Part shown: positions 18,602 to 27,197 of the stretch, piece after piece
How the letters are laid out: each line of letters begins with the position of its first letter
How positions within the stretch are numbered: position 1 is the first letter of the stretch
NCBI RefSeq assembly: GCF_029264495.1
Contig: NZ_JARIBH010000040.1
Location: 22,256 to 86,255 of the forward strand
DNA length: 64,000 nucleotides
Source of the DNA: Peptacetobacter sp.
Lineage (GTDB): Bacteria > Bacillota > Clostridia > Peptostreptococcales > Peptostreptococcaceae
Direction: 5' to 3'
The notes under the pieces: model-generated
Database searches by the model: none
The model's input: the letters and a program-made list of their open reading frames with translations, nothing else
Told to the model about the DNA's origin: nothing
Translations under genes and position numbers: made by a program

Positions 18602-20659
18602 TTATTTAGCTTGTCTAAACATTTCTATTCCTCTATATTGGTCATAGTCATTTAGATAATTATTTGTTTCCAATCTTTTGTTTATTATCATATAATTATC
18701 TTTAATCCCTATACTTATAAATAAAGCTTCATCTATACAGTATTTTTCAATATCTGCATAAATCTTTTTAACTTCTTCTTCATTTGTTGCATTCTTTAAT
18801 TCATCTAATTTTTTATTAAGTTCTGCATTATTTGGCACAATATTTTTCATTATTTCTGTTATATTTGGTACACTAGATATTTGCCATCCTGTTACAGCTA
18901 AATCATATGACTTGTTCTGTAGGGATTTTTGCATTCCTAAAGAATCTAATAAAACTACCTCTGATTTTATATTTGCTGCTTTTAAATTTTCCATTATCAT
19001 ATTGGCAGTTTTTACTCTTTCACTATTTTCTCTATTTACTATTATTTTTAATGTTATTGAAGATATCATTGATTTTATTTCTTTTTCTGTATAGTAAGGA
19101 TTTTTTTCTTTTACTACTTTATTATTCTTCTTATCCTCAATATTATTATTGGCATCTTTTCCATTGTTTACGTTATTAATGTTATCTTTTTGTATATTTT
19201 CTTCTATATTTTGTTCTTTTTCTTCCTGTTTTTTGGTTCTTCTAATTATATTATTGTTTGTTTCAGGAGTAAGTTCTTCTTTTTTATCTTCTGTATTTTC
19301 ATATACCTCTTGTCTGTCTTCATCCAAATAATAAACACTATTTCTTTGTATATTTCTTGTTTGATCTGATGAACCTGAACTTGATGAAGTATCATTTCCA
19401 CCACTACTTGGTTTGTTTTCAGGTTTTACATCTTGATTTGGAGCTTGTGTTTCCCCATTACTAGGTTTATTTTCAGAACCATTGCTTTCAGGTTTTTTAT
19501 TTTGAGTTGATGTATCTTTTGAAGTATTTTTTCCAGAATTAACCTTATTATTTGGCTTATTTGTTGCATTTACTTGTGTTTCTTTTACTTTATCTTTTTT
19601 ATTTATTTTTATTTTTTTTATATATTTATTTACATTCTCTGGATTATATTTTTCAACTTTCAATGATTTTTCATAGTATTTTGAATTTGAATTTATAGGT
19701 ATATAAACTGGTTTTATATTTCCCATATATCCATTTTCTATAATTGCATTTCTATCAATTGCTGAAAGTATTGCTCTTCTAAAATTAACATTTGATAAAA
19801 GAGGATTTGATTGATTAATTAATACAGCATCATAATCTCTTCCTTCATATTTCATTATTTTAAACCGCTTATTTTGAAACCGACTTAAATTATTTGAATC
19901 TGCTTTTACCATATCACTTTCAAGAGCTTCTACTGTAGATACAACAGCTTCTTCATTAGGAACTATATTTACATTTATATCCATTGCAGATTTTGGAATT
20001 TCTCCGTAATATTCTTTATTAATTTTTAAAGATATTCCTTCTCTTTCTGAGTAGTTTCCTATCTTATATATTCCATTTCCAATTTTATTTGCATCTATAT
20101 TATTTATATCTTTTCCTTCTAATTGTTTTTTACTTATTATAGGGAATGTTAAATTTTCTTTTATAAACGGATTGTTTGTATTGAAATTTATAGTAAGTTC
20201 CTTATCTCCAGTCACAACTACATTTGCTATATTTTGAACCATATAGTTGTATGGACTATTTTTATTAGCTTTTATCGATGAAACTGTAAATGCAACATCT
20301 TCTGATGTAATAGGTGTTCCATCATGCCACTTTGCATTTTTTAATACAATATCTATTTGCTTTGAATCTGGTGATATCTTACTATTTTTTACCAATTTAG
20401 GTACTGCATTATAATTTTTATTTAATTCAAAAAGCCCGTCATATACTAAGTTTAGTACATTTAATACGCTTTCATCAGTATTTGTTATTGGATTTATAGT
20501 ATTTGGTTTTTGTATAGCCAACTGTATTTTATCCGAATATGTTTTTTCAGAATTATTTTTTATTGCATTACTTTCTTTTTCATCACTTTTTAAATTTGTA
20601 CATCCCCCTACTGCAAGAGATATCGCTAAAATAATACTTAAAACTTTAATTTTTTTCAT
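18602..20659 (-). CDS. Solute-binding lipoprotein (SBP family 5, oligopeptide type) with a disordered insertion
   Basis: 685 aa, well above the usual 530-560 aa. A lipoprotein signal ends in AVGGC (C20). Residues about 45-345 match the first lobes of DppA/OppA-type proteins (VPKLVKN, KWHDGTPITSEDVAFT, NFRRAILSAIDRNAI). Residues about 347-523 form a low-complexity Asn/Lys/Glu/Ser/Pro-rich insertion. The fold then resumes (LKIIVNRENSERVKTANMI to the end). Known relatives deliver peptides to ABC permeases, but no permease or ATPase genes are nearby. It starts one base after the transglycosylase stop, so the two are co-translated. Confidence 0.85.
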   Translation of the reverse strand: MKKIKVLSIILAISLAVGGCTNLKSDEKESNAIKNNSEKTYSDKIQLAIQKPNTINPITNTDESVLNVLNLVYDGLFELNKNYNAVPKLVKNSKISPDSKQIDIVLKNAKWHDGTPITSEDVAFTVSSIKANKNSPYNYMVQNIANVVVTGDKELTINFNTNNPFIKENLTFPIISKKQLEGKDINNIDANKIGNGIYKIGNYSEREGISLKINKEYYGEIPKSAMDINVNIVPNEEAVVSTVEALESDMVKADSNNLSRFQNKRFKIMKYEGRDYDAVLINQSNPLLSNVNFRRAILSAIDRNAIIENGYMGNIKPVYIPINSNSKYYEKSLKVEKYNPENVNKYIKKIKINKKDKVKETQVNATNKPNNKVNSGKNTSKDTSTQNKKPESNGSENKPSNGETQAPNQDVKPENKPSSGGNDTSSSSGSSDQTRNIQRNSVYYLDEDRQEVYENTEDKKEELTPETNNNIIRRTKKQEEKEQNIEENIQKDNINNVNNGKDANNNIEDKKNNKVVKEKNPYYTEKEIKSMISSITLKIIVNRENSERVKTANMIMENLKAANIKSEVVLLDSLGMQKSLQNKSYDLAVTGWQISSVPNITEIMKNIVPNNAELNKKLDELKNATNEEEVKKIYADIEKYCIDEALFISIGIKDNYMIINKRLETNNYLNDYDQYRGIEMFRQAK

Positions 20660-21220
20660 CTATTTATCTTCCTTCCCGCAGTATATTCTATTATACATAG
20701 AATAGTTTTTATTAACTTTATCTACATATTTTAATGTTTCTTCAAACGGAATATCATGTAAGTTTATTCCATCTTTACTATACTTTTTATCTTCTAGCCA
20801 CTTTCTAACATTACCCGAACCACCATTATATGCAGCTATTACTAAATCTTTTTTGCCAAATTCTTTATATAATCTAGATAAATACCAACATCCTGTTTTT
20901 ATATTAGTTTCTGGCTCAAATATTTTTTTACTATCTATTTTTATTTCTTTTTCTGCCCATTGTGCAGTTGAATCACTTATTTGCATAAGACCTTTAGCTC
21001 CTTTGTGAGATTGAGCATCAGGAATAAATTTACTTTCTGCTTTTATAACACTATACACCAAATTAGGTTCTATATTGTATTTTTTAGAATATTTTTGGAC
21101 ATAATTGCTATATCTTCTCGGATAAAAAAATTCTTCTATTGAATTTAAATTTAATCCTATAAATATTAATGAGAATAAAATCAAAATCAAAAATATTTTT
21201 TTACTATTTTTTATTTTCAA
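20660..21220 (-). CDS. Membrane-anchored lytic transglycosylase (SLT family)
   Basis: 186 aa. N-terminal signal anchor (about residues 9-27) and a lysozyme-like SLT domain with the catalytic Glu in IKAESKF (E62), then GAKGLMQISDSTAQW and AAYNGGSGNVRKWL. It cleaves glycan strands with formation of 1,6-anhydro-muramic acid. It overlaps coaE by 17 bp and abuts the lipoprotein gene, so polA-coaE-slt-lipoprotein form one transcript. Confidence 0.93.
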   Translation of the reverse strand: MKIKNSKKIFLILILFSLIFIGLNLNSIEEFFYPRRYSNYVQKYSKKYNIEPNLVYSVIKAESKFIPDAQSHKGAKGLMQISDSTAQWAEKEIKIDSKKIFEPETNIKTGCWYLSRLYKEFGKKDLVIAAYNGGSGNVRKWLEDKKYSKDGINLHDIPFEETLKYVDKVNKNYSMYNRIYCGKEDK

Positions 21221-21812
21221 TTTCTATCTCCAAAACATTTAAAATTCTTTTTGCTTCTTTTTCTAAATAATCTATTGTTTTAGAATTATCTATAACAAAA
21301 TCCGCATATTTTATTTTTTCAGATTGACTCATCTGTGATTTTATTCTTTTTATAGCTTCTTTTTCTGTACAGTTATCTCTAGATATTATTCTTTTTATCT
21401 GAATATCTTCACAACATGTTATAACTATTACTTTATCTAATATTTTATGATACATCCCTTCTATTAAAAGCGCTGCATCTAGTACCACTATTCTTTCACC
21501 TTTTTGTTCATAGTCTTTAATATCTTTTTTTATCAGATTTTCTATAGCTGGATGAGTTAATCCATTTAAAATTTTTAATTTTTCATTGTCTGAAAAAACA
21601 ATTTGTCCAAGATTTTTCCTATTTAAAGTTCCATCTTTATTTATTACGGAGCTTCCAAATTCATTTTTTACTTTTTCCAATAAAGATTTATCATTATATA
21701 TTTCTCTTCCTTTTATATCTGCATCTATTATTGGAATATTATATTTTTTTAGTATGTTAGAAAAACTACTTTTTCCACATCCTATATTTCCTGTTACTCC
21801 TACTTTTAACAT
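21204..21812 (-). CDS. coaE: Dephospho-CoA kinase
   Basis: 202 aa with P-loop GVTGNIGCGKSSFSN at the N-terminus, the DADIKGREIY motif and LLIEGMYHKILDKVIVI. It catalyses the last step of coenzyme A synthesis. The polA-coaE neighbourhood is common in Firmicutes. It lies 8 nt after polA and overlaps the next gene. Confidence 0.96.
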   Translation of the reverse strand: MLKVGVTGNIGCGKSSFSNILKKYNIPIIDADIKGREIYNDKSLLEKVKNEFGSSVINKDGTLNRKNLGQIVFSDNEKLKILNGLTHPAIENLIKKDIKDYEQKGERIVVLDAALLIEGMYHKILDKVIVITCCEDIQIKRIISRDNCTEKEAIKRIKSQMSQSEKIKYADFVIDNSKTIDYLEKEAKRILNVLEIEIENKK

Positions 21813-21820
21813 TATATCAC

Positions 21821-24469
21821 CTACTTTGTTTCATACCAAGATACACCTGTGTTTAAATCTACAGTTAGTTTTACTTTCATTTCAACTGCATTTTCCATTT
21901 CTTCTCTAACTATTTTTTCTACTATTTTAAGTTCATCTATAGGTGCTTCAACAATAAGCTCATCGTGTACTTGAAGTATTAATTTAGCATTAAGATTTTC
22001 TTTTTCTAATCTTCTAAATACATTTACCATTGCTATTTTTATAATATCCGCTGCACTTCCTTGAATTGGTGCATTCATAGCAGCTCTTTTCCCTCTATTT
22101 CTTTCCATGAAGTTTTTAGATTTTATTTCAGGTATATATCGTCTTCTATTGAACATAGTTTTAGAATAACCTTCTTTTTCAGCTGTCTCTATGACATTAT
22201 CCATAAATTCTTTTATTTTTTCATATTTTCCAAAATAACTTTCTATATATTCTTTAGCTTTTGGAACTGGTATATTTAAATCTTCTGATAGACCATAATC
22301 AGTTTTACCATAAATTATTCCAAAGTTTACAGCTTTTGCAGCACTTCTAAGTTCAGGTGTAACATCTTTTATATCTACATTAAATACTTGTGATGCTGTC
22401 TTTCTATGTATATCTTCTCCATGTTCAAAAGCTTCTATCATATGAGGATCTTCACTCATATGTGCTAAAACTCTAAGTTCTACTTGCGAATAATCGGCAT
22501 CTACTAACCTTTTTTCTTCATCAGAAACAAATACAGCTCTCAACCTTCTACCTATTTCCATTCTAACTGGTATATTTTGTAAATTAGGTTCTGTTGAAGA
22601 TATTCTTCCTGTTGTAGTTATTGTCTGATTAAAAGTTGAATGTATTCTTTTATCTATTGGATTTATAAGCGATGTTAAACCTTCTACATATGTTGAATTA
22701 AGTTTAACTATTTGTCTATACTCTCCTATTTTATCTATTATAGGATGTTTGTCCTTTAATTTTTCTAATACTTCTGCATTAGTAGAATATCCTGTTTTAG
22801 TTTTTTTAATTACTGGTAAATCTAATTTTTCAAATAATATAACACCTAACTGTTTAGGTGAGTTTATATTAAACTCTTCTCCTGCATATTCAAATATCTC
22901 TTTCTCTAAAGAAGATATTATTTTAGTAAATTCAACCCCAAGTTCTGAAAGCATATTTTCATCTACTTTTATACCTGTATATTCCATATTTGCAAGTACT
23001 TCTACTAATGGCATCTCAACGTCATTAAATAATTCTTCTATTTTTGTATTTTTTATTTCCTCTTCCATTTTAGGAATAGCATTAATTACTGTATAAAGAA
23101 CTGAAGATATATAATTAGAAAGATTATCTCTATCTAAATCTTCAAATCTTTTTGCTTTAACGCCTTTTCCTAATAGCTCTTCCTTTGTTTTAATAGACTT
23201 CATTAAATATTTCATAGCTATAGAAGCACATTCACTTGTATTTGTAGATGTAGAATCTATTAAGTATTCTGCTATAGCTATATCAAATGACATATTATTT
23301 AATTTTATTCCATATGGCATAAATGCTATATAATCTTCTTTCATATTATATCCATATTTATTTATTTTTTCATCTTCTAAAATATCTTTAAAATTATCTA
23401 TCTCAGATTCAGGTATATAATATATATTATCTCCATTTAATGTTATATACATAGCTATTATGTTTTTTTCAAGTATATTTCCAGTCTTTGTTACTGTTTT
23501 AAACGCAAATTTCTTTTTCTCTTTTATAGCCTTAATTAATGTTTTTAAGTCTACACTATAATCTATATTAATATCACTTTTTTCATCTATGTTTTCTTTT
23601 CCGCTAATTTCCATTAATCTTTTTATAAGACTATTAAATTTTAAGAATTGGAATTTTTCAACTACTTCATCTATGTTAAAATCTCCAAATATCATCTTAT
23701 CTAAATCAAACTCAATTGGAACATCTCTAACAATTGTTGCAAGCCATTTACTATGTATAGCTTCATCTTTATTTTCTTCAATTTTTTTCTTTATACTTCC
23801 TTTTAACTCATCTGTATTCTCAATTAAGTTTTCTATATTTCCAAACTGCTTTAATAATTTTATTCCTGTTTTTTCACCTACTCCAGGTACTCCCGGAATA
23901 TTATCTGATTTGTCACCCATAAGTCCTTTTAAGTCTATAAATTGTGTTGGTGTCATTTCATACTTTTCTATTACTGAATCATAATTATACTCTTCTACAT
24001 CCGCAACTCCTTTTTTAGTTATAAGTGTTGTCGTTTTATGAGATGCTAATTGTATAGCATCTTTATCTCCAGTAACTATAAATACATCAAATCCTTTATT
24101 TTCAGCTTCTTTTGATATTGTTCCTATTATATCATCTGCTTCATATCCATCTATCTCAAATCTTTCTATTTTGAAGGCATCTAATAACTCTTTTAATGGT
24201 TGCATTTGTTCAAACAATTCTTGAGGCATCTTCTTTCTTCCTGCCTTATATTCACTATATTCTTTATGTCTGAATGTAGGTGCTTTTCTATCAAATGCAA
24301 CACTTATATGCGTTGGTTTATATAATTCTATCATTTTAAAAAGCATTGTTGTAAAACCATATATTGCATTTGTATGTAATCCTTCTTTATTATCCATTGT
24401 CTGAGGAAGTGCATAAAATGCTCTATTTATTATTGAATTTCCATCTATTATAATAAGTCTTTTATCCAA
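21821..24469 (-). CDS. polA: DNA polymerase I, without a functional proofreading site
   Basis: 882 aa. Residues 1-290: 5'-3' exonuclease/flap domain (GFTTMLFKMIE, GYEADDIIGT, DKSDNIPGVPGVGEKTG). Residues about 310-480: 3'-5' exonuclease-like fold in which the ExoI DxE residues are replaced (FAFKTVT). Residues about 490-882: family A polymerase with DYSQVELRVLAHMSEDP, KAVNFGIIYG and QVHDELIVEAP. It acts in Okazaki-fragment maturation and repair. The start is TTG 24469 with GGAGTG about 9 nt upstream; no in-frame ATG is nearby. Confidence 0.97.
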   Translation of the reverse strand: MDKRLIIIDGNSIINRAFYALPQTMDNKEGLHTNAIYGFTTMLFKMIELYKPTHISVAFDRKAPTFRHKEYSEYKAGRKKMPQELFEQMQPLKELLDAFKIERFEIDGYEADDIIGTISKEAENKGFDVFIVTGDKDAIQLASHKTTTLITKKGVADVEEYNYDSVIEKYEMTPTQFIDLKGLMGDKSDNIPGVPGVGEKTGIKLLKQFGNIENLIENTDELKGSIKKKIEENKDEAIHSKWLATIVRDVPIEFDLDKMIFGDFNIDEVVEKFQFLKFNSLIKRLMEISGKENIDEKSDINIDYSVDLKTLIKAIKEKKKFAFKTVTKTGNILEKNIIAMYITLNGDNIYYIPESEIDNFKDILEDEKINKYGYNMKEDYIAFMPYGIKLNNMSFDIAIAEYLIDSTSTNTSECASIAMKYLMKSIKTKEELLGKGVKAKRFEDLDRDNLSNYISSVLYTVINAIPKMEEEIKNTKIEELFNDVEMPLVEVLANMEYTGIKVDENMLSELGVEFTKIISSLEKEIFEYAGEEFNINSPKQLGVILFEKLDLPVIKKTKTGYSTNAEVLEKLKDKHPIIDKIGEYRQIVKLNSTYVEGLTSLINPIDKRIHSTFNQTITTTGRISSTEPNLQNIPVRMEIGRRLRAVFVSDEEKRLVDADYSQVELRVLAHMSEDPHMIEAFEHGEDIHRKTASQVFNVDIKDVTPELRSAAKAVNFGIIYGKTDYGLSEDLNIPVPKAKEYIESYFGKYEKIKEFMDNVIETAEKEGYSKTMFNRRRYIPEIKSKNFMERNRGKRAAMNAPIQGSAADIIKIAMVNVFRRLEKENLNAKLILQVHDELIVEAPIDELKIVEKIVREEMENAVEMKVKLTVDLNTGVSWYETK

Positions 24470-24634
24470 ATTTTATCACTCCAATTTTCTTTATTTTAAT
24501 TTTTTATTTTAATTTTGAATTCTCATTTTATTATATTTGTTACTTATATTATATTATCACAACATAATGAATTTTTTTAGTACTATATAATAAAAAATAA
24601 ATCTTTTATTTTTTTATTTATATGATTATACTAC

Positions 24635-24663
24635 TTGATAATCTTAAGTTTAATTGTTATAAT
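24635..24663 (+). promoter_or_regulatory. Promoter of tRNA-Leu
   Basis: TTGATA (24635-24640), 17-bp spacer, TATAAT (24658-24663); predicted start about 7 nt later, just before the mature tRNA 5' end at 24677. Confidence 0.85.
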
Positions 24664-24676
24664 TACTATTGTACTT

Positions 24677-24755
24677 GCCGCTGTGGCGGAATGGCAGACG
24701 CACATGACTCAAAATCATGCGGGAAACCGTACGGGTTCAAGTCCCGTCAGCGGTA
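24677..24755 (+). tRNA. tRNA-Leu (anticodon CAA)
   Basis: Acceptor stem GCCGCTG pairs with CAGCGGT (one G-U) with discriminator A. The anticodon stem CATGA/TCATG closes the loop CTCAAAA, giving anticodon CAA, which reads UUG. A class II extra arm (CGGGAAACCGT) and T-arm ACGGG/CCCGT with TTCAAGT complete the fold. CCA is not encoded. At 79 nt it is short for a tRNA-Leu because both D-loop and extra arm are small. It has its own promoter and terminator and lies alone between minus-strand operons. Confidence 0.95.
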
Positions 24756-24785
24756 TTATAAAATTATATATCTTTTAAACACATT

Positions 24786-24820
24786 AAAAATACTGGTTAT
24801 AATAACCAGTATTTTTCTTT
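24786..24820 (+). terminator. Terminator of tRNA-Leu
   Basis: Stem 24786-24799 with 24803-24816 (core TACTGGTTA/TAACCAGTA), 3-nt loop, flanked by A and T runs. Confidence 0.88.
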
Positions 24821-24911
24821 TTGTAATCTAAATTTATTTTTATCTTTGCATATATCTAAATTGATAATTAAAAATTATTAATTATTATTATTTTTTTTGA
24901 ATTTATACAAT

Positions 24912-24942
24912 AAAAAAATCCCTTATAAAAAGGGATTTTTTT
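24912..24942 (-). terminator. Strong intrinsic terminator
   Basis: Stem 24912-24924 with 24930-24942 (core ATCCCTT/AAGGGAT extended by seven A-T pairs), loop of 5. It ends the candidate small RNA and also any read-through from the gene at 25152-27170. Confidence 0.88.
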
Positions 24943-24995
24943 ATTCGACGGCAGAAAATTTGAGGATGTGAGGGAGAACTGCCGCCGAATCAAAT
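24912..24995 (-). ncRNA. Candidate small regulatory RNA with Shine-Dalgarno-complementary loop
   Basis: On the minus strand a perfect -10 TATAAT (25007-25002; weak -35 TTAGCT 17 bp upstream) is followed within about 10 nt by a 12-bp hairpin (24990-24979 with 24954-24943, one G-U on this strand, A-C mismatch on the other), then directly by an intrinsic terminator (24942-24912). The 24-nt loop is pyrimidine-rich and contains UUCUCCCU and AUCCUC, complementary to ribosome-binding sites. The wobble pattern, promoter and T-run agree on minus-strand transcription. No known family recognised. The alternative is a structured 3' tail of the upstream 672-aa protein gene. Confidence 0.55.
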
Positions 24996-25151
24996 AGGGT
25001 AATTATATTATGTTCTTAAGAAAAAGCTAATCTTTCTATGCTTTTATAATACACATTCAATATGAATTTATTATCAATGTAATGTAAATATAATGTGAAT
25101 TTTTTTAAAAATATTATGTTTTCAAACTTAATTTATCGATTTTCAGACGAA

Positions 25152-27170
25152 TTATCTATCTCTTTTTATTATTTTTTGTAATAATCCTTTTATTCCTGTT
25201 GCTTCTTCTTTTATTTGTTTTTCTTCTGTTCCATTATTACTTTCGTCATCTGTGTTAACTTTCATTATAAATTTGACATCACCATTCATATCTTCACCGA
25301 TTCCAGCATAATTATTATATTCTCTAGATAAATCAACTAGTACATCTTTAGTATCTATTATTTTTTCTAAATCTTTAATTTTGGCTGTTTTTGAAGATAC
25401 TTCAGAATTAACTTTATCATTTGCTTGTTTTACACCATCATAAAGTTTTTTAGATCCACTTTGTAGTTCTTTTGTTCCAGATAATATCTTCTTAGAATTT
25501 GATGATAATAAATCTGATCCCTTTTTAAGTTCTGATCCTCCAGCTACAAGTTGATTTGCACCACTTTGTAGTTGAGTTGTTCCATTATAAAGCTTTTGAC
25601 TACCTTCATAAAGTTTATCTGTTGATCCTTCAAGTTTTCCAGAATTTTCTCTTAATACATTACCAGCTTCAATAAGTTGTCCAAATTTTGATTTATATTG
25701 ACTTGAACCTTCGCTAAGTTGATTTAATCCTGATGATAATTGTTTTGCCGCTGTTGATGCTTCTGCTAAACCACTTTTAGCTGAAGAAACCGCACTTGCT
25801 GCATTTCCTACTGCTTCTTCTTGTTTTGATGATATCGCTATTGAAGTTTGTGCTGCTGATACTATTTTTTGTGCGGCTGCTTTTGATTCTTCACTTGCAT
25901 TTTCATCATTTATTATAGTTTGAGCTGCTGATACTATTCCTGAAGCTAATTCTTTATTTTTAGATATTGAACCACTTAGTTCAGAAATTGATCCACCTGA
26001 TGATGCTCCTGATAGTGCTCCTGACAATTTTGATGCTCCTGCTGCTGCATTTTTTATTCCATTATCAATATCAGAATATGCACTATATACATTTTCTGTA
26101 TTTTCTATAAACATTGAAACACCTGTTGTAAATTTATCTTGTCCTGCATTTAACCGTTCTATACCATTCATTAATTTTTGTGCACCATCACTAAGAACAG
26201 GTATATTTCTTCCCATAAGGCCTACTCCATCAGTTAGAGTTCCTATACCACTACTTAATTTTTGAGTTCCTGCATCAAATTTTTCATAATTATTTGCTAA
26301 AGTTGAAGTACCTTTATATAATTGTTCTGTTCCATTTAATAGTTCTTTTCCTGATTTTTTTAATTTATCTATCATATTTGATATATCATTCATATTTGTA
26401 TTTGAATCAATATCATCTAATGCTGATATATCAGGAGTAGCTGCTATCATAATTTCTGGTGCTTCAAAATTATAGGCATCTGCTTCTATAGTTATAGTAG
26501 AACCTATTTTATCAAATAGTTTATTAAAATCTCCTCCCATATTTAAAGAAGACTCAAGACCTGGTGAAGATATTGCTGTTATTGCTGATGTTTTACCATC
26601 ATCTACTACTTTTCCTGTATTAGATTTTATATTTTTAAAGTTTTTTCTAGGCATTAAAATTTCTGTAGCTGTTACAAATGGTACGTATACTGTTCTATTT
26701 TCTCCATTTATCCTTACATTTCTAGATTCATTGTTCTTTAATCTTATTGTTACTTTTAAGTTTCCTGATTGTCCTTTTATTTCATCTGCTGTTACACTTC
26801 TTCCATTTAATTCATATTCTATATCTGTTGTTATTGGTAATTGCTTATCTGTTTTGCCTTGGTAGTATAAATCTTCTTTTGTAGTATCCCAAGTTACTTT
26901 ATCACCATCTATTGTAGGTTTTTCATCACCTTTTACATTTTTTATATCTTTAAGAATACTTTCATCATTTATTTTATCTAAAGACCCATCTCCACTTAAC
27001 CATTCTGATACTATATTCTTTTCTACTGTTCCATCTTTTTTTAATATTGTATATACTGTTTCATCTTTCTTTATATAACTACTTTCCGCAAATACAGGAG
27101 ATGCTGATGCTGTTAATATTGCTAATGTACAAACTGATGCTATTGATTTATCTATTGTTTTCTTTTTCAT
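25152..27170 (-). CDS. Secreted heptad-repeat (coiled-coil) protein, partner of the MMPL transporter
   Basis: 672 aa. Classical signal peptide (cleavage near PVFA/ESS). Residues about 30-265 are a beta-rich domain of unknown function. Residues about 275-610 are repeated heptads of the xxLxxGx type (LYNGTTQLQSGANQLVAGG and similar), the pattern seen in YhgE/Pip-type proteins. Unlike those, no C-terminal membrane helices follow; the protein ends with a basic stretch (LLQKIIKRDR). It lies 27 bp downstream of the RND/MMPL gene on the same strand, so a role as an extracytoplasmic extension of that exporter is inferred. Exact function unknown. Confidence 0.75.
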   Translation of the reverse strand: MKKKTIDKSIASVCTLAILTASASPVFAESSYIKKDETVYTILKKDGTVEKNIVSEWLSGDGSLDKINDESILKDIKNVKGDEKPTIDGDKVTWDTTKEDLYYQGKTDKQLPITTDIEYELNGRSVTADEIKGQSGNLKVTIRLKNNESRNVRINGENRTVYVPFVTATEILMPRKNFKNIKSNTGKVVDDGKTSAITAISSPGLESSLNMGGDFNKLFDKIGSTITIEADAYNFEAPEIMIAATPDISALDDIDSNTNMNDISNMIDKLKKSGKELLNGTEQLYKGTSTLANNYEKFDAGTQKLSSGIGTLTDGVGLMGRNIPVLSDGAQKLMNGIERLNAGQDKFTTGVSMFIENTENVYSAYSDIDNGIKNAAAGASKLSGALSGASSGGSISELSGSISKNKELASGIVSAAQTIINDENASEESKAAAQKIVSAAQTSIAISSKQEEAVGNAASAVSSAKSGLAEASTAAKQLSSGLNQLSEGSSQYKSKFGQLIEAGNVLRENSGKLEGSTDKLYEGSQKLYNGTTQLQSGANQLVAGGSELKKGSDLLSSNSKKILSGTKELQSGSKKLYDGVKQANDKVNSEVSSKTAKIKDLEKIIDTKDVLVDLSREYNNYAGIGEDMNGDVKFIMKVNTDDESNNGTEEKQIKEEATGIKGLLQKIIKRDR

Positions 27171-27197
27171 TTTTATCTCCTCCTTAGTTAATGTTTC

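Noticed and set aside
24622..24831. Open frame of about 69 codons over the tRNA
   Set aside because: It translates tRNA-Leu and its terminator; no ribosome-binding site.
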